A program made the translations under genes and the position numbers. A stretch of DNA of 64,000 bases from Acidobacteriaceae bacterium (lineage in GTDB: Bacteria; Acidobacteriota; Terriglobia; Bryobacterales; Bryobacteraceae): NCBI GenBank assembly GCA_019240475.1, contig JAFAYI010000024.1:434001-498000 (forward strand), read 5' to 3'. Shown here piece after piece: positions 10,485 through 19,053 of this stretch; position 1 is the stretch's first letter, and every line of letters starts with the position of its first letter. The notes under the pieces were generated by a model. It was not told the DNA's origin. It searched no databases and saw nothing but the letters and a program-made list of their open reading frames with translations.

Positions 10485-12251
10485 ATGCGAACGGTAGGAT
10501 CGGTGGCGGCGGTGGCGCTGCTGCTCGGTCCGGCATTCGCCGGCGGATGGAAGATCAAGCCAATCAAGGCGTCGGCGAATCCGCCGCGGTATGCCGCCTT
10601 CAGCAGGCTGCTTCCAAAAGACGAGCGATTCGGGCATGCGATCGAGAAGTTGACGTTTGGCGCGCGGCCGGGCGACCTCGACGAGGCGCGGCAAATGGGC
10701 CTGGAGAAATGGCTTGATCGCGAGCTGCATCCGGAGAGAGTGGCGGAGAATCCGGCGCTCGGGCCGAAGCTGGCGGAATTGGAATCGCTACAGATGAGTG
10801 CGCGCGAGATGTATCTGCATTATCCGCCTCCGCAGATGATTGCAGCGGTGGCGCGCGGGCGAGCGAATCTGCCAGAGGATCCAGAATTGCGGCTTGTGGT
10901 GTCACGGTTGGCGGATCGTTATTTGCAGAAGCAGGATTCGCAAGCGGCTGCCGGCGCGGATGGGCAGGCGATCGGGAACCCGAACAATGCAAACGACGAT
11001 GCGGACCTAGCGCCGCGAATACGGCTTTCCGACATTCTAACCGTCGAGCAGATGGAGACGCTGCGGAGCGGGAGGCCGGAAGACAAGAAGCGATTGCTCG
11101 CATCGATTGCGCCGGAGAAACGACTCGATTTCGTGTGGGCGCTCAGGCCGGAGCAGCGCAGGCAGCTATTCACGGTAGCGCCGGTAGCCCTACGGCGGGA
11201 GCTGATGCTGTCGGTGAATCCGCAAGGAGTGGTGGCGAGCGATTTGACGGAAGCGAAGCTGCTGCGCGCGATCTACAGCAATCGCCAACTGGAGGAGCTG
11301 CTGGTCGATTTCTGGTTTAACCACTTCAACGTTTTTCTGAATAAGGGCGGCGACCGGTACCTGACGCCCGCCTATGAGCGCGATGCGATCCGTCCGCATG
11401 TGTTCGGGAAGTTCTACGACCTGCTGGTGGCAACGGCCGAGAGCCCGGCCATGCTGTTCTATCTAGATAACTGGCAATCTGTAGCGCCCACGGCCGTTGG
11501 CCCGAATCCAAATCGGAACAAGCGCGGGTTGAACGAAAACTACGGACGCGAACTGCTGGAGCTTCACACGTTGGGCGTGGACGGCGGCTATACGCAAAAG
11601 GACGTGATCGAAGTGGCGCGCTGCTTTACGGGATGGACGATTGCGAACCCGCGCAAGGGCGGCGCGTTCGAGTACAACGATAAAGTTCACGATAAAGGGC
11701 AGAAGGTTGTTCTCGGGCATGTGATTGCGGCCGGCGGCGGCATGGACGATGGGCTGGAGGCGCTTCGGATTCTGGCGGACCATCCTTCGACCGCGTACTT
11801 TATCTCGCTCCAGCTTGCGCGGCGGTTTGTGGCGGACGACCCGCCGCCCTCGCTCGTAAACCGTATGGCGCTGACCTTCGGCAAAACCGGCGGCGACCTT
11901 CGGGCGGTGATGCAGACCATGCTGGCTTCCCCCGAGTTCTGGTCCCAGGGCGCTTATCGAGCGAAGATCAAGACGCCGTTCGAGATGGTGGTAAGCGCAA
12001 TGCGAGCGACAAACGCGGATGTGGAGTCTGCATTTGCGCTGGGCAACGAACTGCAGAAGTTGGGCGAGCCGCTTTATCGCAAAGCGGAGCCGACCGGATA
12101 TTCGAGCGCGAACGCGGAGTGGGTCAGCACGGCGGCGCTGCTCGAACGCATGAATTTCGCGGTGGCGCTGGCTCATAACCGCATTCCGGGTGTCGTGGCG
12201 GAGAACGCCGATTGGCGGACCGTCGGCTCGCCGGATTTTCAAAGGAAGTAG
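10485..12251 (+). CDS. DUF1800 domain-containing secreted protein
   Basis: 588-aa protein with a signal peptide ('MRTVGSVAAVALLLGPAFAG'). The DUF1800 fold is recognisable from 'HAIEKLTFGARPGDLDEARQ', 'LVDFWFNHFNVFLNKG', 'NENYGRELLELHTLGVDGGY', 'VARCFTGWTI' and the C-terminal 'LASPEFWSQGAYRAKIKTPF'. The biochemical role is not known; the family is almost always paired with DUF1501 proteins, as here (5 nt downstream). I start at 10485 because GGAGG lies just upstream and the signal peptide begins there; a GTG at 10464 is the alternative. A region of about 100 residues rich in Gln/Asn/Asp (about 150-200) looks like a lineage-specific insert. Confidence 0.88.
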   Translation: MRTVGSVAAVALLLGPAFAGGWKIKPIKASANPPRYAAFSRLLPKDERFGHAIEKLTFGARPGDLDEARQMGLEKWLDRELHPERVAENPALGPKLAELESLQMSAREMYLHYPPPQMIAAVARGRANLPEDPELRLVVSRLADRYLQKQDSQAAAGADGQAIGNPNNANDDADLAPRIRLSDILTVEQMETLRSGRPEDKKRLLASIAPEKRLDFVWALRPEQRRQLFTVAPVALRRELMLSVNPQGVVASDLTEAKLLRAIYSNRQLEELLVDFWFNHFNVFLNKGGDRYLTPAYERDAIRPHVFGKFYDLLVATAESPAMLFYLDNWQSVAPTAVGPNPNRNKRGLNENYGRELLELHTLGVDGGYTQKDVIEVARCFTGWTIANPRKGGAFEYNDKVHDKGQKVVLGHVIAAGGGMDDGLEALRILADHPSTAYFISLQLARRFVADDPPPSLVNRMALTFGKTGGDLRAVMQTMLASPEFWSQGAYRAKIKTPFEMVVSAMRATNADVESAFALGNELQKLGEPLYRKAEPTGYSSANAEWVSTAALLERMNFAVALAHNRIPGVVAENADWRTVGSPDFQRK

Positions 12252-12255
12252 AAAG

Positions 12256-13491
12256 ATGCATTCCCGCAGATTGTTCTTGAAGAACTCGGCGCTGGCCATG
12301 TTCGGCGTGGGCGCGGCGCCCGGATGGCTGGCGCGTACTGTTTATGCGCAGCAGGCGCCCCAGCGAAAGAAAATCCTGATCGCGATCTTTCAGCGTGGGG
12401 CCGTGGATGGATTGAACATGGTAATTCCGCATGCCGAACCGGCTTATTACCAGCTACGGCCGACGATCGCGATTCCACGGCCCGATGGGACCCAGACCGC
12501 GGCGATCGATTTGGATGGGCGCTTCGGGCTTCATCCGTCCCTGCGGGGTTTAAAGCGGTTATGGGATGAGCGGCAACTCGCGATTATCGAAGCGGTGGGC
12601 TCGCCCGATCCGACGCGTTCGCACTTCGACGCGCAGGACTATATGGAATCGGGGACGCCGGGGTTGAAGGCGACGCCGGACGGGTGGCTGAATCGCGCCT
12701 TGACGCGGGAGGCGCATCCGGCGCCGCTGCGCGCCGTGAGCCTGAGTCCGGACGTGCCGCGCAGTTTGCGCGGGAGCAATGAAGTGATCGCGGTGGGGAA
12801 CATCAACGATTTTCAAATGAAGGATACGGAGGCAGCCGCGGCTTTCGCGAGCATGTACGGCGGCACGGCGGATCGAATCTTGAACGGCACGGCGCGGGAG
12901 ACGTTCGAAGCGATTCGCATCATGCAATCCATTCAGAAACGTCCCTATACGCCGGCGAGTGGGGCGAAGTATCCGAATGGGCGGCTGGGGCAAAGCCTGC
13001 GGCAGATCGCGCTATTGATCAAGGCAGATGTCGGGCTGGAGGTCGCGTTCGCAGACGTAGGCGGCTGGGACACGCACGTGAACGAGACGGGGCCGCAGCC
13101 GCATACCGGGCAACTGGCGAACCTGCTGCGCGATTTCGGCGATGCGCTCGGCGCGTTCTCGCTCGACATGGGAGATCGCATGGAGGACGTGACGCTGGTG
13201 ACGATGTCGGAGTTCGGGCGCACGGTGAAGGAAAACGGGGATCGCGGGACGGATCACGGGCATGCGAACGTGATGTTCGCCCTCGGCGGCGATGTGCGCG
13301 GCGGAAAGGTGTACGGCGAGTGGCCGGGGCTCGGCCGCGAACAGCTTTACGAGGGCAGAGACCTGAACGTGACCACCGATTTCCGAACGGTGCTCGGAGA
13401 GCTGGTGTCGAAGCATATGGGCAACACCCAGATTGCGAGTGTGTTTCCGGGGTTCAGCGGAGCGCGGAGCAGCGGCTTGCTGCAGACATAG
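12256..13491 (+). CDS. DUF1501 domain-containing protein, Tat-type signal
   Basis: 411-aa protein beginning 'MHSRRLFLKNSALAMFGVGA', a twin-arginine signal (S-R-R-x-F-L-K), so it is probably exported folded. The DUF1501 family belongs to the alkaline-phosphatase/sulfatase-like superfamily; visible family motifs are 'ILIAIFQRGAVDGLNMVIPH', 'GRFGLHPSLRGLKRLW', 'DVGGWDTHVNETG' and 'VTMSEFGRTVKENGDRGTDH'. The Asp/His residues in the last two segments are the likely metal ligands. It is translated right after the DUF1800 gene (AAGGAAG ribosome site inside that gene's end), which suggests a joint extracytoplasmic function. The frame is open upstream to 12190 but the Tat signal fixes the start. Confidence 0.9.
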   Translation: MHSRRLFLKNSALAMFGVGAAPGWLARTVYAQQAPQRKKILIAIFQRGAVDGLNMVIPHAEPAYYQLRPTIAIPRPDGTQTAAIDLDGRFGLHPSLRGLKRLWDERQLAIIEAVGSPDPTRSHFDAQDYMESGTPGLKATPDGWLNRALTREAHPAPLRAVSLSPDVPRSLRGSNEVIAVGNINDFQMKDTEAAAAFASMYGGTADRILNGTARETFEAIRIMQSIQKRPYTPASGAKYPNGRLGQSLRQIALLIKADVGLEVAFADVGGWDTHVNETGPQPHTGQLANLLRDFGDALGAFSLDMGDRMEDVTLVTMSEFGRTVKENGDRGTDHGHANVMFALGGDVRGGKVYGEWPGLGREQLYEGRDLNVTTDFRTVLGELVSKHMGNTQIASVFPGFSGARSSGLLQT

Positions 13492-13563
13492 CGAGAGCGC
13501 GAGAAATTTTCGGCCAGCGCGAGAGATTCCGCGGCCGGGCGGCACTGAGTCCACACAGTACCA

Positions 13564-13692
13564 ATGAAGCCGAAGGTGTATAAGAAGGGACCCACGTGGA
13601 TTCTCTGGGTGCCCGGCATTCGCGTCTATCGATTTACAAGCTGGGAGAAGGCGATGGCCTACGCGCTCCATCCGGAGGCGCGGAAGCGATAA
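13564..13692 (+). CDS. Small hypothetical protein (42 aa)
   Basis: A 42-codon ORF starting ATG at 13564: 'MKPKVYKKGPTWILWVPG' followed by 'IRVYRFTSWEKAMAYAL' and a basic end. It is rich in aromatic and basic residues and lies alone between the DUF1501 gene and galE. The composition looks protein-like, but I do not recognise a family. Its last codons and stop lie in an 18-nt direct repeat. This is only a moderate-confidence gene. Confidence 0.45.
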   Translation: MKPKVYKKGPTWILWVPGIRVYRFTSWEKAMAYALHPEARKR

Positions 13693-13714
13693 AGCTGGAG
13701 GCGCCGAAGCGATA
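13674..13714. repeat. Short tandem direct repeat
   Basis: GGAGGCGCGGAAGCGATA (13674-13691) is repeated with one mismatch as GGAGGCGCCGAAGCGATA (13697-13714), 23 nt apart. The first copy holds the end and stop of the 42-aa ORF. It is probably a local duplication between the small ORF and galE. Confidence 0.6.
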
Positions 13715-13725
13715 GCCCCGCACGT

Positions 13726-14697
13726 TTACCGATGTCCTTGGGCGAAGGCCCAGGCGTCGGAGACGATGCGGTCCAAATCGGCGCGTTGCGGCGTCCAGCC
13801 GAGCGCGCGCCGCAGTTTTTGCGAATCGGCGACCAGACTCGGCGGATCGCCTTCGCGACGCGGGCCCATGGTGTGGGGCACGGGCTTGCCCGTCACTCGC
13901 TCCACCGCGTCCAGGACTTCGCGAACGGAATGGCCATCCCCGGTGCCGACATTGAAGGCGTCGGAGGCGCCGCCATTCAGCAGATGCTCGACGCAGAGCA
14001 CGTGGGCATCGGCGAGGTCGCTCACGTGAATGTAGTCGCGGATGCAGGTGCCATCGGGCGTGGGGTAATCGTCGCCGAAGATGGTCATGGGCTTGCCGGT
14101 TTGGACGGCGCGCAGCATCAGCGGGATCAGATGCGTTTCCGGGTCGTGCCGCTCTCCAAGGCCGGCGGCGGGCTCCGCCCCACAGGCGTTGAAGTAGCGC
14201 AACGGAATGCCGCGCAGGCCGCGATACTTGTCGAGCCAGCGCATCATGACTTCCACCATCACCTTGGATTCGCCGTAGGGATTGATAGGCGCGGCGGGTT
14301 CGTCTTCCGGGATCGGCACTTTCTTGGGAATGCCGTAAGAAGCGGCCGACGATGAGAACACGACACGCTTGACCCCGGCCGCCAGCATGGCTTCAAAGAG
14401 CGCGAGCGATCCGCTCACGTTGTTCGAGAAATAAAGCTCCGGCTTCTCCGTGGACTCGCCAACGGCGATGTAGGCGGCGAAGTGAATGACGGCTTCGACG
14501 GCCTCCTCGCGCAGCAGTCGCTCCATTTTTTCGGTCTCCGAGATATCGATGACGCGAAGCATGCCGGCGGGAACGGCGTCCTTGTAGCCTCGCGAAAGAT
14601 TGTCGGCGACCACGACGGAATGGCCGCGTTTCTCAAGCGCATAACGGGTGTGGGAGCCGATGTAGCCGGCGCCGCCAGTCACTAGAATCTTCGCCAC
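13726..14697 (-). CDS. galE: UDP-glucose 4-epimerase
   Basis: 323-aa short-chain dehydrogenase-type epimerase interconverting UDP-glucose and UDP-galactose. It has the NAD-binding 'ILVTGGAGYIGSH' at the N-terminus, the catalytic Ser region 'VFSSSAASYG', the 'NPYGESK' Tyr-x3-Lys pair, and 'CIRDYIHVSDLADAH', which is very typical of GalE. The length is in the normal 320-340 range. It supplies activated galactose for polysaccharide or lipopolysaccharide. It is a single gene on the minus strand, divergent from the ABC-transporter operon starting 48 nt to the right. Confidence 0.93.
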   Translation of the reverse strand: MAKILVTGGAGYIGSHTRYALEKRGHSVVVADNLSRGYKDAVPAGMLRVIDISETEKMERLLREEAVEAVIHFAAYIAVGESTEKPELYFSNNVSGSLALFEAMLAAGVKRVVFSSSAASYGIPKKVPIPEDEPAAPINPYGESKVMVEVMMRWLDKYRGLRGIPLRYFNACGAEPAAGLGERHDPETHLIPLMLRAVQTGKPMTIFGDDYPTPDGTCIRDYIHVSDLADAHVLCVEHLLNGGASDAFNVGTGDGHSVREVLDAVERVTGKPVPHTMGPRREGDPPSLVADSQKLRRALGWTPQRADLDRIVSDAWAFAQGHR

Positions 14698-14745
14698 GCT
14701 CCTGAGTGTAGCGGAGCGCCGGAGGGACCATACGATCCTGAGATT

Positions 14746-15432
14746 ATGGGCTTGCTCGAAGCGCGCAACGTCACGAAAATATACCAGACCGAGAGCGCCC
14801 CTGTCGCGGCATTGCAGAATGTTTCGCTCCAGGCGGACGCCGGGTCTTTCGTCGCGCTGGTGGGCAGGAGCGGGTGCGGCAAATCCACGCTGCTGAATTT
14901 ATGCGGCGCGATGGATTTTCCGACTTCCGGTGAAGTGGCGATCGATGGCCAGGTGACGTCGCAGCTTTCCGATGCAGCACTGACGCGCTTGCGGCGGGAG
15001 AAGATCGGCTTCGTTTTTCAATCGTTCCAATTGCTTCACACTTTGAGCGCGGTGGAAAATGTCGAGCTTCCGCTCCTCCTTGCGCGTCGCGGCCATGCGC
15101 GGCAGGCGGCGCTGGAGCGATTGCGTTGGGTGGAGATGAAAGAGTTCGCCTACCGTTTGCCGCATCAGCTCTCGGGCGGAGAGCAGCAACGCGTGGCCAT
15201 AGCGCGGGCGCTCGCTCTGAATCCGCGTTTGATGCTGGCCGATGAACCCACCGGAAATCTGGATACAGCGACTGGGGAGGTGGTGCTGAACCTGCTGCGG
15301 CGGATGGCGCGCGAGCTGGGAGTCGCGCTGGTGATGGCGACACACAGCCGGGAGAGCACGGCGGCTGCCGATTACGTGATCAACCTGCGAGACGGACGAA
15401 TCGAGCACGAGCCGGCGCTGCAATCGCGATGA
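14746..15432 (+). CDS. ABC transporter ATP-binding protein, LolD/MacB type
   Basis: 228-aa ATPase with Walker A 'LVGRSGCGKSTLLNLCGAMD', the Q-loop 'FVFQSFQLLHTLSAVENVEL', the signature 'HQLSGGEQQRVAIARALALN', Walker B 'LMLADEPTGNLD' and the H-loop 'VMATHSRES'. The 'EPTGNLD' form is diagnostic of the LolD/MacB/FtsE class, which powers mechanotransmission rather than simple transport. Its stop overlaps the permease start by 4 nt (ATGA). The next gene is an AttH-like lipocalin protein, so the three genes form an Att-like system of unknown cargo. Confidence 0.92.
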   Translation: MGLLEARNVTKIYQTESAPVAALQNVSLQADAGSFVALVGRSGCGKSTLLNLCGAMDFPTSGEVAIDGQVTSQLSDAALTRLRREKIGFVFQSFQLLHTLSAVENVELPLLLARRGHARQAALERLRWVEMKEFAYRLPHQLSGGEQQRVAIARALALNPRLMLADEPTGNLDTATGEVVLNLLRRMARELGVALVMATHSRESTAAADYVINLRDGRIEHEPALQSR

Positions 15433-17954
15433 CTGGTCCTTGGCTTCTCTTTGTCAGATTGATCTTGCGGCCGCTGGTTCGCGAGCCGGTCCGTTCGAGT
15501 TTGACGCTATTCGCGGTGGCGCTGGGGGTTGGCTTGGTAGTAGCGATCGATCTGGCGACGCAGGCGGCGACGCGCAGCTTTCATTCGTCGCTCGAATCGA
15601 TGACAGGCAAGAGCGACCTGCTGATCCACGCAACCGGGGGATTGGATGAGGCGTTGCTGGAGCGGCTGGCGCAACTGCCGTATCCGTTCGATTTTGCGCC
15701 GCGCGTGGAAGACTTCGCTTCCGTCGATGGAAAGGGCGAAGCGCTTCCGTTTCTAGGGCTGGACCTCATCGGCCATCGCGGCGGGCAGGGGTTCGAAGGA
15801 ACATTGGACGATTCGGCGCGGCGGCTGGATAGCGGCGATCCGGCGTGGGTGGGCCGGCGGCTGGGATTGCGGCGCGGCGATCGCGTGAGGCTGCTCATCA
15901 ACGACACGATGCACGTGTTCACGGTGGCCGGCGTTTTGAAGAAGGCGCCCGGCGAGATTGGGGAAGAGAACGCAATCGTTACAGATATCGGGCTTGCGCA
16001 GAAGATGACGGGCAAGCAGGGCAGGCTGGACAGCATCGATGTCAAGATTCCTCAAAGCCGCACCGCTGAGTTCTGGCGCCGGATGCTTCGCGGGATGCTG
16101 CCCGAATCGGCGACGGTCGAGCCGCAAGGCGCGCGCAGCGAGCAGGATCGGAAGATGCTGGCGGCTTTCCGGTGGAATCTTCGGGTGCTGAGCTATATCG
16201 CGCTGGTGGTGGGCGCATTCCTGATCTACAACACGATTTCGATTTCGGTGGTGCGGAGACGAACCGAGATTGGAGTTGTGCGGGCGTTGGGCGGGACTCG
16301 GAGGTTCGTTGGGGCAGCTTTCCTGGCAGAAGCTTTGACGTTCGGGCTGGCGGGGAGCGCGCTGGGGCTGCTGTTGGGCCGCGCGATGGCGGCGGGAGCG
16401 GTGGGCCTGGTTTCAAACACCGTGCAAGCGCTGTATGTGAGCAGCGATGCCGCGCCCGTCGAGTTCACCTGGGCGGTAGTTGCAAGCGGCGTGGGGCTTG
16501 GGGTTGCGATATCGATAGTGGCGGCGCTCGCGCCCGCCGTGGAAGCTTCGCGAATCGCCCCGGTGGAGGCGATGGCGCGCGGGCGGGAAGAATATGTCGC
16601 GGCGATTCGATCGGGCCGCAGGGGAGTTTGGGCGGGCGTTGCGTTTGCGGCGGCGGCGGCGCTGACACAACTGCCCGCGGTAGATGGGCAGCCGTTGTTT
16701 GCGTATGCATCGGTGATGCTTGCGATTTTTGCCACGGCAGCCGTGATTCCGGCTGCGATTGCGAACTTCGCGCGAATGGCGCAAGGGGCGATTGGAAAAA
16801 TGCTCGGCGTGGAGGCGATGCTGGCGCTGCGGTCGCTCGGGGCATCGGTGGGCCGAACCTCGATTCTGGCGGCGGCGCTCACGACGGCGGTGGCGATGAC
16901 GGTGAGCGTGGGCATCATGGTCGGCAGTTTTCGCGAGACCGTGCGCGTGTGGTTGGATAGCGCGCTGCAAGCGGATTTTTATCTGCGGCCGGCAGGCGGC
17001 GCGGCAGCGGACCGGCATCCCACGCTCAGCCCCCGGCTTCCCAACGATCTTGAGCGCCTACCGGAAGTCGCGGCCGTGGAACGGCTGCGCGCCTATCGGA
17101 TTTCTTATGGCGGGCTACCGGCGACATTGGCCGGAATCGAGATTGGCGGCCTAGCGGGGACGGGCATACGCTTTCTTCCCGGCGAAGATCGCAAGGCGAT
17201 TCTCTCCAAGTTTCCGACAGGAGATTACGCCTTGGTGGGCGAACCGTTTGCAAACCAGCACAGCGTGCGGCCCGGGAGCGTTTTGCGCATTCCCCTAGGG
17301 GGCGCGGATCGTAGCTTCCAAGTGCTTGGCGTCTATTACGATTATTCGACCGCCGGCTTCATCGAAGTGGATCGCAAGATTCTGTTGAAGTATTTGCCGG
17401 ACCCGGCGGCGTCGAGCGTGGCTGTCTATTTGAAGCCGGGGGGCGATTCCCGGCAGGCGCGGGAAGAAATTGGGAGGATAAGCGGCCCCGGCGTTATGGT
17501 GTTTTCAAATGGCGAGCTACGGCGCGGGGCCATTGCGGTGTTCGACCGCACTTTCAGCATTACGTACGCTCTGGAGGCTGTGGCGATCGCGGTTGCGATT
17601 ATGGGCGTGGCGGGCGCGCTGCTGGCGACGACAATCGAACGGCGGCGCGAATTCGCACTGCTCCGTTTTATTGGGGCGGAGCAGCCGCAGGTGCGGCGCA
17701 TCATTCTCTGCGAAGCGGGGCTGCTGGGATTGTTGGCGAATGGATTGGGTCTGGCGCTCGGCGCCGCGCTTTCGCTGATCCTGATTTTCGTCATCAACAA
17801 ACAATCCTTCGGGTGGACTATTCAGTTTCATTGGCCGGCGGCGCTTCTTCTTGCGGCGCTCACGGCAGTCTATGTTGCGACTGTGGCGGCGGGACTGTAT
17901 CCGGCTCGCACGGTGACTCGCATGAATCCGATGGAGGCGATTCATGAGGGCTAG
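15429..17954 (+). CDS. FtsX/MacB-type ABC permease with two permease units
   Basis: 841-aa protein with about eight or more membrane segments and two extracytoplasmic MacB-PCD-like loops, i.e. two FtsX units fused, as in AttF/AttG-type permeases. The first TM is 'SSLTLFAVALGVGLVVAI'; the FtsX segment 'SVVRRRTEIGVVRALGGTRR' occurs near residue 275 and again as 'TTIERRREFALLRFIGAEQP' near 735. The C-terminal 'AGLYPARTVTRMNPMEAIHE' is the standard end. It works with the preceding ATPase and is followed by, and overlaps by 11 nt, the AttH-like gene. Confidence 0.9.
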   Translation: MTGPWLLFVRLILRPLVREPVRSSLTLFAVALGVGLVVAIDLATQAATRSFHSSLESMTGKSDLLIHATGGLDEALLERLAQLPYPFDFAPRVEDFASVDGKGEALPFLGLDLIGHRGGQGFEGTLDDSARRLDSGDPAWVGRRLGLRRGDRVRLLINDTMHVFTVAGVLKKAPGEIGEENAIVTDIGLAQKMTGKQGRLDSIDVKIPQSRTAEFWRRMLRGMLPESATVEPQGARSEQDRKMLAAFRWNLRVLSYIALVVGAFLIYNTISISVVRRRTEIGVVRALGGTRRFVGAAFLAEALTFGLAGSALGLLLGRAMAAGAVGLVSNTVQALYVSSDAAPVEFTWAVVASGVGLGVAISIVAALAPAVEASRIAPVEAMARGREEYVAAIRSGRRGVWAGVAFAAAAALTQLPAVDGQPLFAYASVMLAIFATAAVIPAAIANFARMAQGAIGKMLGVEAMLALRSLGASVGRTSILAAALTTAVAMTVSVGIMVGSFRETVRVWLDSALQADFYLRPAGGAAADRHPTLSPRLPNDLERLPEVAAVERLRAYRISYGGLPATLAGIEIGGLAGTGIRFLPGEDRKAILSKFPTGDYALVGEPFANQHSVRPGSVLRIPLGGADRSFQVLGVYYDYSTAGFIEVDRKILLKYLPDPAASSVAVYLKPGGDSRQAREEIGRISGPGVMVFSNGELRRGAIAVFDRTFSITYALEAVAIAVAIMGVAGALLATTIERRREFALLRFIGAEQPQVRRIILCEAGLLGLLANGLGLALGAALSLILIFVINKQSFGWTIQFHWPAALLLAALTAVYVATVAAGLYPARTVTRMNPMEAIHEG

Positions 17955-19053
17955 AGCGGGAGTTTGCCTGATTGTGGCTGCGACGGTGGCCTGTGGGCAG
18001 CAATGGCAGCTCGCGCTGCCTGGTTATCATTACGAATTTCCGCGCGACCATTTCAGCCACTCGGATTATCAGACCGAGTGGTGGTATTACACGGGCAATC
18101 TGCGCGCGGCGGATGGGCGCCGCTTCGGATTCGAGCTGACGTTTTTTCGCGAGGGCGTTCGGCTGACCAAGCAACAGGCCGCGGAATCGGATGCGACGTG
18201 GCGTCCCGATCAGGTGTATGTGGCGCACTTGGCGCTGAGCGATCTGGATGGGCGGGAGTTCTATCACACCGAACGGCTGAACCGCGCGGGACCGGGCCTT
18301 GCCGGGAGCAGCTTGAAAGAACGGCGATATTGGAACGGCAACTGGCAGGCGCGATGGACATCTCTCAATTCAGGCGAACAACAGTTGCAGGCGGTTTGCG
18401 AGCGCTTCACATTGCGCCTCAAGCTGCGGCCTGAAAAGCCGCTAACGATACATGGACGAGAGGGCGTCAGCCAGAAAGGGCCGCAGGCGGGTGAAGCATC
18501 GCACTACATTTCTTTCACGCGGCTCGCGGCGGAAGGCCAGCTTGAAGGATGGAACGGCCGTTCGTATTCACTCAAGGGGCTGGCGTGGATGGACCACGAG
18601 TTTTTCAGTCAAGCATCCGGCCAGGCGCTCGCGGGATGGGATTGGTTCGCGGTTCAATTGAACAACAACGAAGAGCTGATGCTGTACAGGCTGAGGCGGA
18701 AATCGGGCGAGCGGAGTCCGTACTCTTCGGGAACATTTGTGGATGCAGCCGGGCGAACGCGGTTCTTGAGCGCTTCGGATTTTGTGCTTGCGCCCGGGAC
18801 AACCTGGCAGAGCGCGGCGTCGGGAGCGCGCTATCCGGTTGAGTGGAAAATCTCGATTCCGTGTTTGGGGATTGAACTGTGGGAGCGGACTGGGTTTCGC
18901 GATCAAGAGTTGTTTTCGAAAGAGAGCGTGACGCCGACTTATTGGGAGGGCGCGGTCACGTATGAGGGGCATGAGCAGTCTCAGGCCGTGAAAGGCGTGG
19001 GTTATCTGGAGATGACCGGCTACGCGGGGTTGAGAAACGGCGCTCAGAGGTGA
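17944..19053 (+). CDS. AttH-like lipocalin-domain protein (carotenoid 1,2-hydratase superfamily)
   Basis: 369-aa protein with an N-terminal signal ('MRARAGVCLIVAATVACGQQ'; a Cys at 17 could also be a lipobox cysteine). The first domain opens 'FPRDHFSHSDYQTEWWYYTG', the family hallmark, followed by 'GRRFGFELTFFREG'; a second domain has 'LAWMDHEFFSQASGQALAGW'. This family comprises CrtC-like hydratases and AttH, a partner of LolD/FtsX-type ABC transporters. The neighbour genes make the transporter-associated version far more likely than carotenoid chemistry. It starts inside the permease gene, and its end overlaps the convergent MFS gene by 10 nt. Confidence 0.85.
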   Translation: MRARAGVCLIVAATVACGQQWQLALPGYHYEFPRDHFSHSDYQTEWWYYTGNLRAADGRRFGFELTFFREGVRLTKQQAAESDATWRPDQVYVAHLALSDLDGREFYHTERLNRAGPGLAGSSLKERRYWNGNWQARWTSLNSGEQQLQAVCERFTLRLKLRPEKPLTIHGREGVSQKGPQAGEASHYISFTRLAAEGQLEGWNGRSYSLKGLAWMDHEFFSQASGQALAGWDWFAVQLNNNEELMLYRLRRKSGERSPYSSGTFVDAAGRTRFLSASDFVLAPGTTWQSAASGARYPVEWKISIPCLGIELWERTGFRDQELFSKESVTPTYWEGAVTYEGHEQSQAVKGVGYLEMTGYAGLRNGAQR

